Below, piece after piece: positions 1 through 6,763 of a stretch of DNA of 64,000 nucleotides. A program made the translations under genes and the position numbers. The notes under the pieces were generated by a model. The model was not told the DNA's origin. It worked only from the letters and a program-made list of their open reading frames with translations, and did no database searches. Source of the stretch: Salinispora cortesiana (lineage in GTDB: Bacteria; Actinomycetota; Actinomycetes; Mycobacteriales; Micromonosporaceae); contig NZ_AXVR01000001.1 in the NCBI RefSeq assembly GCF_000484695.1, positions 264,022-328,021 on the forward strand. Direction: 5' to 3'. Numbering within the stretch: the first letter of the stretch is position 1; every line of letters starts with the position of its first letter.

Positions 1-85
1 GCAGCCGGCCCCCGTGGGCCCAGGCGGCGGTGAGGTCCACGTCAGCCGCTGCGCGGACGTCGGTGCGAACGATCAGGAACCGCAT
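1..85 (-). CDS. Partial hypothetical protein, possibly YciI-like (cut by window edge)
   Basis: Only the first 28 codons lie in the window; the gene runs off the left edge. The ATG at 85-83 is preceded by a GGAG Shine-Dalgarno at good spacing, which is why I trust the start. The peptide begins MRFLIVRTDV, resembling the first strand of small YciI/DGPF-type proteins (MRFMIxV...), but 28 residues are too few to assign a family. The function is therefore a guess; the existence of a gene start is reasonably supported. Confidence 0.45.
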   Translation of the reverse strand, partial: MRFLIVRTDVRAAADVDLTAAWAHGGRL

Positions 86-275
86 GTCGGTCTCCGGATG
101 TGTGCCGCGACGATCGGGAACGGAGTGGAAGTTCCACGTCACTGCGGGTCATGCTACGCCGCATAGCAGGCCTGGCAACCGAAATGCCGTGATCGGCCGG
201 CAGAGTGGCCGGTCGGGCGAGGGTGCCCGGGCCGGGTGCCAGAACTGACCGCCACCCGGCGTTCGAAGACGATGC

Positions 276-309
276 GGGGCCGCCGGTGTACCTACTCACC
301 GGCGGCCCC
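276..309 (-). terminator. Stem-loop terminator after the DUF397 gene
   Basis: A perfect 13-bp inverted repeat (276-288 with 297-309, 8-nt loop) lies 15 nt past the stop codon of the leftward DUF397 gene. There is no T-run, as is usual for actinobacterial terminators. Confidence 0.6.
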
Positions 310-323
310 GACGAAGCTGCGAG

Positions 324-551
324 TCAGAACCGGTCGAGCCGGCCTTCCTTGGTCGCGGCCAGGAAGTTTCGCCACTCGCCGGGGGCGAACAGCAGCACCG
401 GACCGCCCCGATCCTTGCTGTCCCGGAGGGCCACCGTGGCTGGCATCGGTGCTACCTCGACGCAGTTTGAGGTCTGGCTGCGGGTGCTCTTTCGCCACGC
501 CGCCCGCGCCAGGTCGGGGAAGGCAGTCGGCGTGTCGTGGATCTCGTTCAT
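324..551 (-). CDS. DUF397 domain protein
   Basis: A 75-residue protein that is almost entirely a DUF397 domain: W-R-K-S-x-x-S near residue 20, NCVEV, an LRDSKD segment and a C-terminal FAPGEWRNF-like block. ATG at 551 has AGGAG upstream; a longer reading of the frame has no such site. It lies 71 nt downstream of a DUF5753 helix-turn-helix gene on the same strand. That is the usual actinomycete pairing, in which the small acidic DUF397 protein is thought to act with the DNA-binding partner (BldB/AbaA-type orphan pairs in Streptomyces). The target is unknown. Confidence 0.88.
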   Translation of the reverse strand: MNEIHDTPTAFPDLARAAWRKSTRSQTSNCVEVAPMPATVALRDSKDRGGPVLLFAPGEWRNFLAATKEGRLDRF

Positions 552-622
552 GGTTGCACTCCTGTGTGAACCGGCCGATGGACGAGTAGTGCCCGCACGG
601 ACCGACGCTGGGTGCCGGTGGA

Positions 623-1603
623 TCAGCGTTCCGTCAATCGCCCGGGGCGCCGGCGACGCTGGGCCGGCGGTGCTGCCGCCCCGAACGCCGCTGCCGACGA
701 GGGTGCTGCATCGAATGGCTGTCCCCTCGCCTGACTCAGCCAGGAGAGAGTCTCCGATGCGGGGAGTGCTGCCGTGCATAACCACTCAAAGACCACTTTA
801 TAGCGATTTAGGATTTTTGCCTCGGTTGACATGGTGTTCAAGAACGCGCTTTCGATCGCCAGAGTCTCGGGATCCTGCGGGTCGGTGAACCGGTAGAGGG
901 AGAACGCCGTCGGTGGCAGGTACCAGCCGCTCGCCTGGGTGTCCCGAGGCAGCACATGCAGCGTGACGTTGGGCAGCTTGGCCAACTCGTAGAGCTGCGT
1001 GAGCTGCTCCCGGAGCACGTCGGCCGGCCCGGCCCGGCCCCCGAGCGCCGCCTCCTCGAGTACGGCCGTGTATCGGGGTGCGTCCGGTCCCCGGGTAAGC
1101 AGCGACTGACGGGCCAGCCGGGCGCCCACCTCGGTCTCGATGTCCTCGGTGCCATCCGGCTCGCCGGCCGCTTCGTCGACATCCCGGGCGGAGGCGATTC
1201 GGATGCGGGCGTAACCGGGCGTCTGGAGTAGCCCCGGTACGAGCAGCGGGTGATACTCCGAGATCTCCACACAGCCCGCCTCCAACTCGGCGAAGCCGCG
1301 CTGCTGCGGGGTCATGACCGGGTAGTTCCGAAGCCAGCCGCGGATGTCGCCCGCCTCCCCGGTGATGGTCAGCAACTCGTCCCGCAGCGTCACGTCCACT
1401 CGGTAGAGATCGAGCAGTGCGCGGACATCCTGCGGGTCCGGCCGGCTACGACCATTCTCCAGGCGAGACAGTTTGGAGGCGGAGGCCCAGCCGACCCGCT
1501 CGACCACCTGGTCCCCGGTGAGGCCGGTGGTCTCGCGCAGCCGACGCAGTTCGGAGCCCAACCTGCGGCGCCGCAGGATAGGGCTGGGTGCGACTGGAGG
1601 CAC
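623..1603 (-). CDS. Helix-turn-helix regulator with DUF5753 domain
   Basis: A 326-residue cytoplasmic DNA-binding protein. Residues about 12-70 form an XRE/lambda-repressor-type helix-turn-helix (LRRLRETTGLTGDQV...KLSRLENGRS). Residues about 95-290 match the DUF5753 ligand/partner domain (EISEYHPLLVPGLLQTPGYAR; LPNVTLHVLPRD; SAFLNTMS). The C-terminal tail is Ala/Pro/Arg-rich and probably disordered. The GTG start at 1603 has a GAGGG site upstream. It is followed by its DUF397 partner, and a 20-bp palindrome just upstream of the start (1622-1641) suggests autoregulation. Such pairs control development or secondary metabolism in streptomycetes; the role here is unknown. Confidence 0.9.
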   Translation of the reverse strand: MPPVAPSPILRRRRLGSELRRLRETTGLTGDQVVERVGWASASKLSRLENGRSRPDPQDVRALLDLYRVDVTLRDELLTITGEAGDIRGWLRNYPVMTPQQRGFAELEAGCVEISEYHPLLVPGLLQTPGYARIRIASARDVDEAAGEPDGTEDIETEVGARLARQSLLTRGPDAPRYTAVLEEAALGGRAGPADVLREQLTQLYELAKLPNVTLHVLPRDTQASGWYLPPTAFSLYRFTDPQDPETLAIESAFLNTMSTEAKILNRYKVVFEWLCTAALPASETLSWLSQARGQPFDAAPSSAAAFGAAAPPAQRRRRPGRLTER

Positions 1604-1621
1604 GTGCCCTCTTTTCCGTAG

Positions 1622-1641
1622 ACCGTCGTAGATGCGACGGT
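1622..1641. promoter_or_regulatory. Palindromic candidate operator upstream of the DUF5753 regulator
   Basis: Perfect 7-bp arms ACCGTCG (1622-1628) and CGACGGT (1635-1641) are separated by 6 nt. They lie 19 nt before the regulator's start codon and within the divergent intergenic region shared with the MFS gene. Binding by the regulator is an inference. Confidence 0.45.
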
Positions 1642-1762
1642 AACTCTCTGAATTCGCCCCTAACCCTCAGTATGGAACGACGCGGCCGGCGCAGAAGGTT
1701 CTGGCGGGGGGCGTGTCTCGACCAAAGGCGGCACACCGTGCACCACTTCCGACGGAGGGTAG

Positions 1763-3103
1763 ATGCGCACCGTCCTGCGCCGCCCGGACTTCCGGCTGCT
1801 CTTCGGTGGCCTGGTGGCCAGCATGACCGCCGAGTCGATCCTGCTGCTCGCGCTCGCCATCTGGGTCAAGGAACTGACCGGGTCGAGTGGGCTGGCCGGG
1901 GCCACCATCTTCGCGATCATCGCCCCGATGACGCTGGCACCACTGGTCGGCTGGATCGTTGACCGGTATCCGCGCCGGCCGCTGTTCGTGGCCGCCAACC
2001 TGGTCACGGCCGCCCTACTCACTCCGTTGTTCGCCGTCGAAGACCGTACCGACCTCTGGCTCATCTACCTGGTTGCGATCTTCTACGGCCTGGCGTACAT
2101 CACCCTCAGCGCAGGGCTCAGCGGCCTCCTGCGACACCTGGTGCCGGCAGAGTTGCTGGCCGACGCCAACGGCGCGCTGCAGACGGTGCGGCAGGGGCTG
2201 CGGTTGATCGGCCCGCTGGCGGGGGCCGCCCTCTACACCGCCGTCGGCGGCGGACTGTTGGCCGGCGTGGCGATAGTCGGCTTCGTGGCCGCGGCGGTGC
2301 TGGTGGGCCTGCTCCGGGTCACCGAGCCGCCCCGGTCGCGACCAGGGCGTAGCTGTCCCGGCCGACGGGCCGGAGGGGCTCGATGCGGCTGCTGCCCCCC
2401 GGGCCCCGCCCAGCCGTCCAGCCCGGCAAGGCGACCGCGCCACACGTTGCGCTGGTCGACCGAGCTCGGCGCTGGCCTGCGGTACCTGGCCGACGAGCCG
2501 GCGCTGCGCCGGGCGCTGCTCGGCTATGGTCTCGGTTCGCTGGTGATGGGATTCAGCGAGTCGCTGATCTTTGCCTACGTTGACCACGGGCTTCGCCGCG
2601 ACGCGGCGTTCGTGGGTGTGCTCGTGACCGTGCAGGGGGTCGGCGGCCTCGCTGGTGGGCTGGTCTCCTCCGGCGTGATCCGGCGGGTGGGAGAGGTCGG
2701 CGCGCTCGCGGTGGGGGTGGCGCTGTTCGGGTCAGCCGCGCTGACGCTCGCCTACCCCAACCTCTGGCTGGGCTGCGCCGCCCTCCTGCTGGCTGGGGTG
2801 TCCCTGCCGCTCACCATGGTCGGCCTGCACACGCTGATCCAACGGCGTACGCCGGCACCGCTGATCGGTCGGGTCGCCGCCGGCGCCGATGCGGTGGTCA
2901 GCGGCCCGCGGGCCGTCTCGATCGGGGGCGGTGCACTGCTCGTCAGCGTCTTCGACTACCGGCTGCTCTTCGTGGTGGTGGGCCTGGTCACCCTACTGGC
3001 CAGCAGCTACCTCTGGGGTGGGCGCCGGCTGAGCCCGCCGGCCCAGCCGGCACCCGTCGGGCCCGTACCGGTCAGGCGGAGATCCCCGACAGGTGCTCCT
3101 TGA
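1763..3103 (+). CDS. MFS transporter (putative drug/solute exporter)
   Basis: A 446-residue major facilitator with about 12 membrane segments: six before and six after a cytoplasmic loop. It begins MRTVLRRPDFRLLFGG, a common start of the MFS/EntS-like exporters, and carries the motif-A-like DRYPRRP after TM2. ATG has a GGAGGG site. The central loop (about residues 190-230) is oddly Arg/Cys/Pro-rich and its third codon positions are less GC-rich than the rest; reading one frame over gives a more typical Ala/Pro/Gly linker, so paired compensating frameshifts are possible. The 3' end overlaps the convergent mrx1 gene by 32 bp. The substrate is unknown. Confidence 0.87.
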   Translation: MRTVLRRPDFRLLFGGLVASMTAESILLLALAIWVKELTGSSGLAGATIFAIIAPMTLAPLVGWIVDRYPRRPLFVAANLVTAALLTPLFAVEDRTDLWLIYLVAIFYGLAYITLSAGLSGLLRHLVPAELLADANGALQTVRQGLRLIGPLAGAALYTAVGGGLLAGVAIVGFVAAAVLVGLLRVTEPPRSRPGRSCPGRRAGGARCGCCPPGPAQPSSPARRPRHTLRWSTELGAGLRYLADEPALRRALLGYGLGSLVMGFSESLIFAYVDHGLRRDAAFVGVLVTVQGVGGLAGGLVSSGVIRRVGEVGALAVGVALFGSAALTLAYPNLWLGCAALLLAGVSLPLTMVGLHTLIQRRTPAPLIGRVAAGADAVVSGPRAVSIGGGALLVSVFDYRLLFVVVGLVTLLASSYLWGGRRLSPPAQPAPVGPVPVRRRSPTGAP

Positions 3104-3314
3104 CCTGCCGAATAGTGGGGTTGGTCAGCGCGCTGCCGTCCGCGAAGCGCAGCGTCGGCACGGTCTGGTTGCCGCCGTTGACGCTCATCACGAACTCGGC
3201 GGCCGCCGGCTCCTGCTCGATGTCGACCACCTCGTACCCGATGCCCTCCCGGTCCAGCTGTGACTTCAGCCGGTGGCAGTAGCCGCACCAAGGCGTGGAG
3301 TACATCGTCAACAT
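3072..3314 (-). CDS. mrx1: Mycoredoxin 1 (glutaredoxin-like)
   Basis: An 80-residue glutaredoxin-fold protein that reduces mycothiol mixed disulfides in the cytosol. The active-site CGYC sits at residues 10-13 after TPW, and QTVPTLRF supplies the cis-Pro motif. ATG 3314 is chosen because GGAGG lies 8 nt upstream; a longer frame from 3347 lacks a site. It is divergent from uvrD2, the same arrangement as mycobacterial Rv3198A/uvrD2. A GGAAT-N19-GTT element at 3391-3365 looks like a SigH/SigR-type promoter, consistent with thiol-stress induction. Confidence 0.92.
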   Translation of the reverse strand: MLTMYSTPWCGYCHRLKSQLDREGIGYEVVDIEQEPAAAEFVMSVNGGNQTVPTLRFADGSALTNPTIRQVKEHLSGISA

Positions 3315-3364
3315 CGGCAGACCTCCAAGGGGTTGGTCGTGATTCAAGCCAGGCTAACTGCACC

Positions 3365-3391
3365 AACGTTGGGAGCGGCTGGAACAATTCC
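3365..3391 (-). promoter_or_regulatory. Candidate SigH/SigR-type promoter of mrx1
   Basis: On the minus strand GGAAT (3391-3387) and GTT (3367-3365) are separated by 19 bp, the same elements and spacing as the candidate promoter upstream of sigH in this window. Transcription would start about 40 nt before the mrx1 ATG. The -35 element lies only 5 bp from the divergent uvrD2 start. Confidence 0.55.
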
Positions 3392-3396
3392 TCGCT

Positions 3397-5556
3397 GTGG
3401 TGTCCCACTCAGCGTCTGACCGGGTGCTCGCCGGCCTCGACCCAGAGCAGCGGGCGGCGGTAACCGCCCCGGCTGGCCCGGTCTGCGTCCTGGCCGGCGC
3501 CGGCACTGGGAAGACCCGGGCGGTCACCTCCCGGATCGCGCACCGGACGTTGACCGGGGAAATCCTGGCCCGGCACCTGCTCGCGGTCACCTTCACCGCG
3601 CGGGCCGCCGCCGAGCTGCGCAGCCGACTCACCACGCTCGGGGTGCCGGGGGTGCAGGCGCGCACCTTCCACGCCGCGGCGCTGCGTCAGGTGCGCTACT
3701 TCGCGCCTCGGCTGCTCGCCGGTCGGGCGATGCCCGAGCTGCTGGACAGTAAGGTCCGGCTGGTCACCCTCGCCGCGGCGAAGGTCGGGATCCGCTCCGA
3801 CCGGGCCGGTGCCCGGGACCTCGCGGGCGAGATCGAGTGGGCGAAGTCGTCCTTGGTCGAGCCCGGGGAGTACGTGGTCGCGGCCGCCCGGGCGCTGCGA
3901 GACACCCCGTACGAGCCGGCGAAGGTAGCCGATGTCTTCGCCGCATATGAGAAGGCCAAACGTGCCGGCGGAGTGATCGATTTCGAGGACATGCTGCGCG
4001 CCGCGATCTGGGGGATCGAAGAGCACCCGGACGTGGCCGACCAGGTACGCGCCCAGTACCGGCACTTCGTCGTCGACGAGTACCAGGACGTCAACCCGCT
4101 GCAGCAGCGGTTGCTGGAGGCGTGGCTCGGTGGTGGAGACGACCTGACGGTGGTGGGTGACGCGAGCCAGACGATCTACTCGTTCACCGGCGCGACCTCG
4201 TCCTACCTGGTCGACTTCCCCCGTCGGCACCGGGGCGCGACGGTGGTCCGCCTGGTGCGCGACTACCGCTCCACCCCCCAGGTGGTCGGGCTGGCCAACT
4301 CGGTCATCGCGCCGTCCCGAGGCGCTGAGGCGCGGCTTCGGCTGGAGCTGGTCGGCCAGCGCCCGGCTGGCCCCGAGCCCGAGTTGAGGATCTTCACCGA
4401 CGAGCCGGCCGAGGCTGCCGCCGTCGCCGCCCGCTGCCGTGCCCTGGTGGATGCCGGCACACCGGCCCGGGAGATCGCCGTGCTGTTTCGGGCCAACGCG
4501 CAGTCCGAGGCGTACGAGGAGGCGTTGACCGAGGCCGAGGTGCCGTACCAGGTGCAGGGTGCGGAGCGGTTCTTCGAGCGCGTCGAGGTGCGGCAGGCGA
4601 TGGTCGCGCTGCGCGCCGCCACCCGCTCCCTGCCCGGCGACACCCCGCTGCCGGCGGCCGTGGTCGAGGCGTTGGCCGCGGTGGGGTGGGCGCCGGACAC
4701 ACCGCCAGCCGGTGGTGCCGCCCGGGAACGGTGGGCGGCCCTCGCCGCCCTGGTCCAACTCGCCGAGGAGTACGCGGCCAGCGCCCCGGTGCTGTCGATC
4801 GGACCGGCCGCCGCGGTCGAGCGGCCGGCCACGCTGGCCGACTTCACCGACGAGCTGGCCCGGCGCGCCGCCGCCCAGCACGTGCCGACGGTCGAGGGCG
4901 TGACCCTCGCCTCCCTGCACTCGGCGAAGGGGCTGGAGTGGGATGCCGTCTTCCTGGTCGGCCTCGCCGAGGGCACCCTGCCCACCACCTATGCGAAGAC
5001 ACCGGAGCAGGTGGAGGAGGAGCGCCGGCTGCTCTACGTGGGCATCACCCGGGCTCGGGAGTGGCTGTGGCTGTCGTACGCCTCAGCCCGCTCGCCGGGT
5101 GGGCGTCCCCGGCGGCCCTGTCGCTTCCTACCCCGGCTGGGCTCATCCGGTGCCAGTGGGCGGGCCAGCGTGAACGGGGTGCGGCGGACCGAGCGTCGGC
5201 GTACCCAGATCGTCTCCTGCCGGGTCTGCGGTACGACGCTGCTCGCCGGCGCGGAGCGAAAGCTGGGCCGGTGCACCGCCTGTCCGTCTGATATGGACCA
5301 GGAGCTGCACGGGCGGCTGGGTGAGTGGCGGCGTCGGGTGGCCAGCGGCCAGCGGGTACCGGATTATGTGGTGTTCACCGACGCGACCTTGGTCGCGTTG
5401 GCGGAGCGGCGCCCACAGCAGCCCCGTGACCTCACCGCGATCGCCGGAATCGGGGCCCGCAAGTTGGGACTCTACGGGGAGGCGGTGCTGGCCCTGGTAG
5501 CTGGCGCGACGGTGGACGAGGTCTGCCCGGAGAGAACTTCTGAAATCTTGCCGTAA
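3397..5556 (+). CDS. uvrD2: ATP-dependent DNA helicase UvrD2 with HRDC domain
   Basis: A 719-residue superfamily 1A 3'-5' helicase. Visible motifs: Walker A AGAGTGKT near residue 33, Walker B VVDEYQDVN near 225, VVGDASQTIYSF near 250, and motif V/VI LHSAKGLEWD and YVGITRAR near 505-550. After the helicase core comes a four-cysteine motif (CRVC...CTAC, about 605-630), then a C-terminal HRDC domain. This matches mycobacterial UvrD2, where the tetracysteine region supports helicase activity. Start is one of two consecutive GTG codons (3397 or 3400). The stop codon lies inside the AT-rich element of the whiB7 promoter. Confidence 0.93.
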   Translation: MVSHSASDRVLAGLDPEQRAAVTAPAGPVCVLAGAGTGKTRAVTSRIAHRTLTGEILARHLLAVTFTARAAAELRSRLTTLGVPGVQARTFHAAALRQVRYFAPRLLAGRAMPELLDSKVRLVTLAAAKVGIRSDRAGARDLAGEIEWAKSSLVEPGEYVVAAARALRDTPYEPAKVADVFAAYEKAKRAGGVIDFEDMLRAAIWGIEEHPDVADQVRAQYRHFVVDEYQDVNPLQQRLLEAWLGGGDDLTVVGDASQTIYSFTGATSSYLVDFPRRHRGATVVRLVRDYRSTPQVVGLANSVIAPSRGAEARLRLELVGQRPAGPEPELRIFTDEPAEAAAVAARCRALVDAGTPAREIAVLFRANAQSEAYEEALTEAEVPYQVQGAERFFERVEVRQAMVALRAATRSLPGDTPLPAAVVEALAAVGWAPDTPPAGGAARERWAALAALVQLAEEYAASAPVLSIGPAAAVERPATLADFTDELARRAAAQHVPTVEGVTLASLHSAKGLEWDAVFLVGLAEGTLPTTYAKTPEQVEEERRLLYVGITRAREWLWLSYASARSPGGRPRRPCRFLPRLGSSGASGRASVNGVRRTERRRTQIVSCRVCGTTLLAGAERKLGRCTACPSDMDQELHGRLGEWRRRVASGQRVPDYVVFTDATLVALAERRPQQPRDLTAIAGIGARKLGLYGEAVLALVAGATVDEVCPERTSEILP

Positions 5557-5590
5557 ATTCGTTTGCCCTCGCCCCCAGGTGCGGCATAGC
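5554..5590 (+). promoter_or_regulatory. Candidate WhiB7-dependent promoter of whiB7
   Basis: A -35-like TTTGCC (5562-5567) and a -10-like CATAGC (5585-5590) are separated by exactly 17 bp. A short AT-rich block, TAAATT (5554-5559), sits 2 bp upstream of the -35. That is the architecture described for autoregulated WhiB7 promoters, where the AT-hook of WhiB7 contacts the AT-rich patch. The block overlaps the uvrD2 stop codon. Confidence 0.6.
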
Positions 5591-5677
5591 CTCGGGGCAT
5601 ACCTCGCGAGCGGCGGCATTCGGGCTGCTCACGGGCGTGATTCGGTCGGCACGAGGAAAGTTAGGGAGGTGGCCCCA

Positions 5678-5932
5678 ATGGAGATCTACAGCAATGCGCG
5701 TCCGATGGTGCTGCCTGCTGCCATCGCTCCCCTGCCGGCCGTCCAGGTGGCCCTCACCGCTGCGCGACCGTCGGTTCCGCAGGTGCACCAGGTCGAGACT
5801 CAGGCCGAGCTGACTCTCGCGCTGGCGCCATTCGGAACTCAGGGGACCAGTGGTTACACGGGCAAGGGCGTTGATGGCGCCGAGCGGCGCACGGACGTCC
5901 GCGGTGTTCCACCTCGAGGTAGACCGGTCTGA
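5678..5932 (+). CDS. Upstream ORF in the whiB7 leader (attenuator uORF)
   Basis: An 84-codon ORF begins at ATG 5678 behind a strong AGGGAGG site and ends at TGA 5930-5932, 129 nt before whiB7. The peptide is Ala/Pro/Val-rich and unlike any domain I know. Its last codons run through the 5' arm of a predicted antiterminator (5911-5920). Mycobacterial whiB7 mRNAs have a comparable leader whose uORF translation controls attenuation. The product is probably less important than ribosome position: stalling caused by ribosome-targeting antibiotics would favour read-through into whiB7. Confidence 0.65.
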   Translation: MEIYSNARPMVLPAAIAPLPAVQVALTAARPSVPQVHQVETQAELTLALAPFGTQGTSGYTGKGVDGAERRTDVRGVPPRGRPV

Positions 5933-5957
5933 GACAGACCACCGGCTCACCTCGAGG
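5911..5957 (+). promoter_or_regulatory. Predicted whiB7 antiterminator hairpin
   Basis: CCTCGAGGT (5912-5920) is complementary to ACCTCGAGG (5949-5957), with a nested GGTCT/AGACC hairpin between them. The 3' arm shares GG (5956-5957) with the 5' arm of the terminator that follows, so the two structures are mutually exclusive or compete at the base. A ribosome reading the last uORF codons would occupy the 5' arm. Confidence 0.6.
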
Positions 5958-5996
5958 CCGCGGAACCCGCATACCGGGATCCGCGGCCTTTGTTTT
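5956..5996 (+). terminator. Intrinsic terminator (attenuator) upstream of whiB7
   Basis: A perfect 9-bp stem GGCCGCGGA (5956-5964) / TCCGCGGCC (5980-5988) has an inner CCCG/CGGG pairing and is followed directly by TTTGTTTTTG. It is the only terminator in the window with a clear U-tract, and it sits 65 nt before whiB7, so it must act within the whiB7 transcript. Confidence 0.8.
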
Positions 5997-6061
5997 TGTC
6001 CCGCCGAAGTATGTCGGAAATGCGATCCAAGAGATCGAAGTGAGAGAGAGGTGACCGGGCG

Positions 6062-6424
6062 ATGAGTCTGGCGTTGGCCCCACTCGACCTGAGCGTCGAG
6101 CTGGAGGCGAACCTGCCCTGCCGGAAGTTCGACCCCGACCTGTGGTTCTCTGACTCGCCCTCCGAGCTTGAGGTGGCCAAGTCGCTCTGCGGGGACTGCC
6201 CGCTGCGCGTCGAGTGCCTCGCTGGCGCGGTGGAGCGGGCCGAGCCTTGGGGCGTCTGGGGTGGCGAGATCTTCGAGCGTGGCGCGGTGGTCCCGCGTAA
6301 GCGGCCACGAGGCCGTCCCCGTAAGGAAGATGTCGCCCGAGACGCCACGCTCCGGGTCGAGGCCGAGGCGCGACTGGAGGCCAGTGGACTGGCCCGGCGC
6401 GACGCGGTCCGGCTGGCGGCCTGA
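6062..6424 (+). CDS. whiB7: WhiB7 transcriptional regulator
   Basis: A 120-residue iron-sulfur WhiB-family activator of intrinsic antibiotic resistance that works with the principal sigma factor. Four cluster cysteines are visible: LPC (20), then C-x2-C (43, 46) and VEC (52). The GVWGG turn follows at about 64-68. The C-terminal RPRGRPRK is the AT-hook that separates WhiB7 from other WhiB proteins. ATG is preceded by a purine-rich AGAGAGAGG. The 500-nt leader carries a promoter, uORF and attenuator, so expression is probably induced by translation inhibitors. The uvrD2-whiB7-ABC1 kinase order matches mycobacteria. Confidence 0.95.
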   Translation: MSLALAPLDLSVELEANLPCRKFDPDLWFSDSPSELEVAKSLCGDCPLRVECLAGAVERAEPWGVWGGEIFERGAVVPRKRPRGRPRKEDVARDATLRVEAEARLEASGLARRDAVRLAA

Positions 6425-6487
6425 CAACCACCCGATCCGTTCAACCCTTCGCCGGTGTTCGCACCGGCCACGAGAAAGCTGACGAGG

Positions 6488-6664
6488 ATGCTCAAGCAAT
6501 CGAATAAATTCGAACTGCAATTACTGAACGAAGTGTTGGCGAGGGCTCGAATGCCCCGGCCTCAGGCCGGTCGTACCACCACGAGCACTGAGGCTTATCG
6601 TTCCGCCCGCACCGTCGCCATGGCCGCCCGTCGGCGGGCGGCGCGCGAGTCGGGAATCGGTTAG
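6488..6664 (+). CDS. Small basic hypothetical protein downstream of whiB7
   Basis: A 58-residue Arg-rich protein beginning MLKQSNKFELQLLNEVL, with a basic C-terminal half (AARRRAARESGIG). I recognise no family. ATG 6488 fits the AGAAAG run upstream; ATG 6455 in the same frame is a less likely start. It lies 63 nt after whiB7 with no terminator between them and a strong one after it, so it is probably co-transcribed and could belong to the WhiB7 response. That role is inferred from position only. Confidence 0.6.
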   Translation: MLKQSNKFELQLLNEVLARARMPRPQAGRTTTSTEAYRSARTVAMAARRRAARESGIG

Positions 6665-6668
6665 GCAG

Positions 6669-6706
6669 CGGGCCCGTTCCCCCCTCGTGGGTGGGGAGCG
6701 GGCCCG
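6669..6706 (+). terminator. Stem-loop terminator after the whiB7 unit
   Basis: CGGGCCCGTTCCCC (6669-6682) pairs with GGGGAGCGGGCCCG (6693-6706), 14 bp with one wobble pair, four nt after the stop of the small ORF. Confidence 0.65.
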
Positions 6707-6722
6707 TAGCCAACATCACTGC

Positions 6723-6757
6723 GACGGGCACGTTCGGTTACCCCGGACGTGCCCGTC
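6723..6757 (-). terminator. Stem-loop terminator for the ABC1 kinase gene
   Basis: A perfect 11-bp repeat GACGGGCACGT (6723-6733) / ACGTGCCCGTC (6747-6757) lies 7 nt beyond the stop of the leftward kinase gene. It stands next to the rightward terminator, forming a convergent pair. Confidence 0.6.
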
Positions 6758-6763
6758 ATCACA

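Noticed and set aside
3409..4920. 503-codon minus-strand ORF opposite uvrD2
   Set aside because: Antisense shadow of the helicase, which shows all SF1 motifs.
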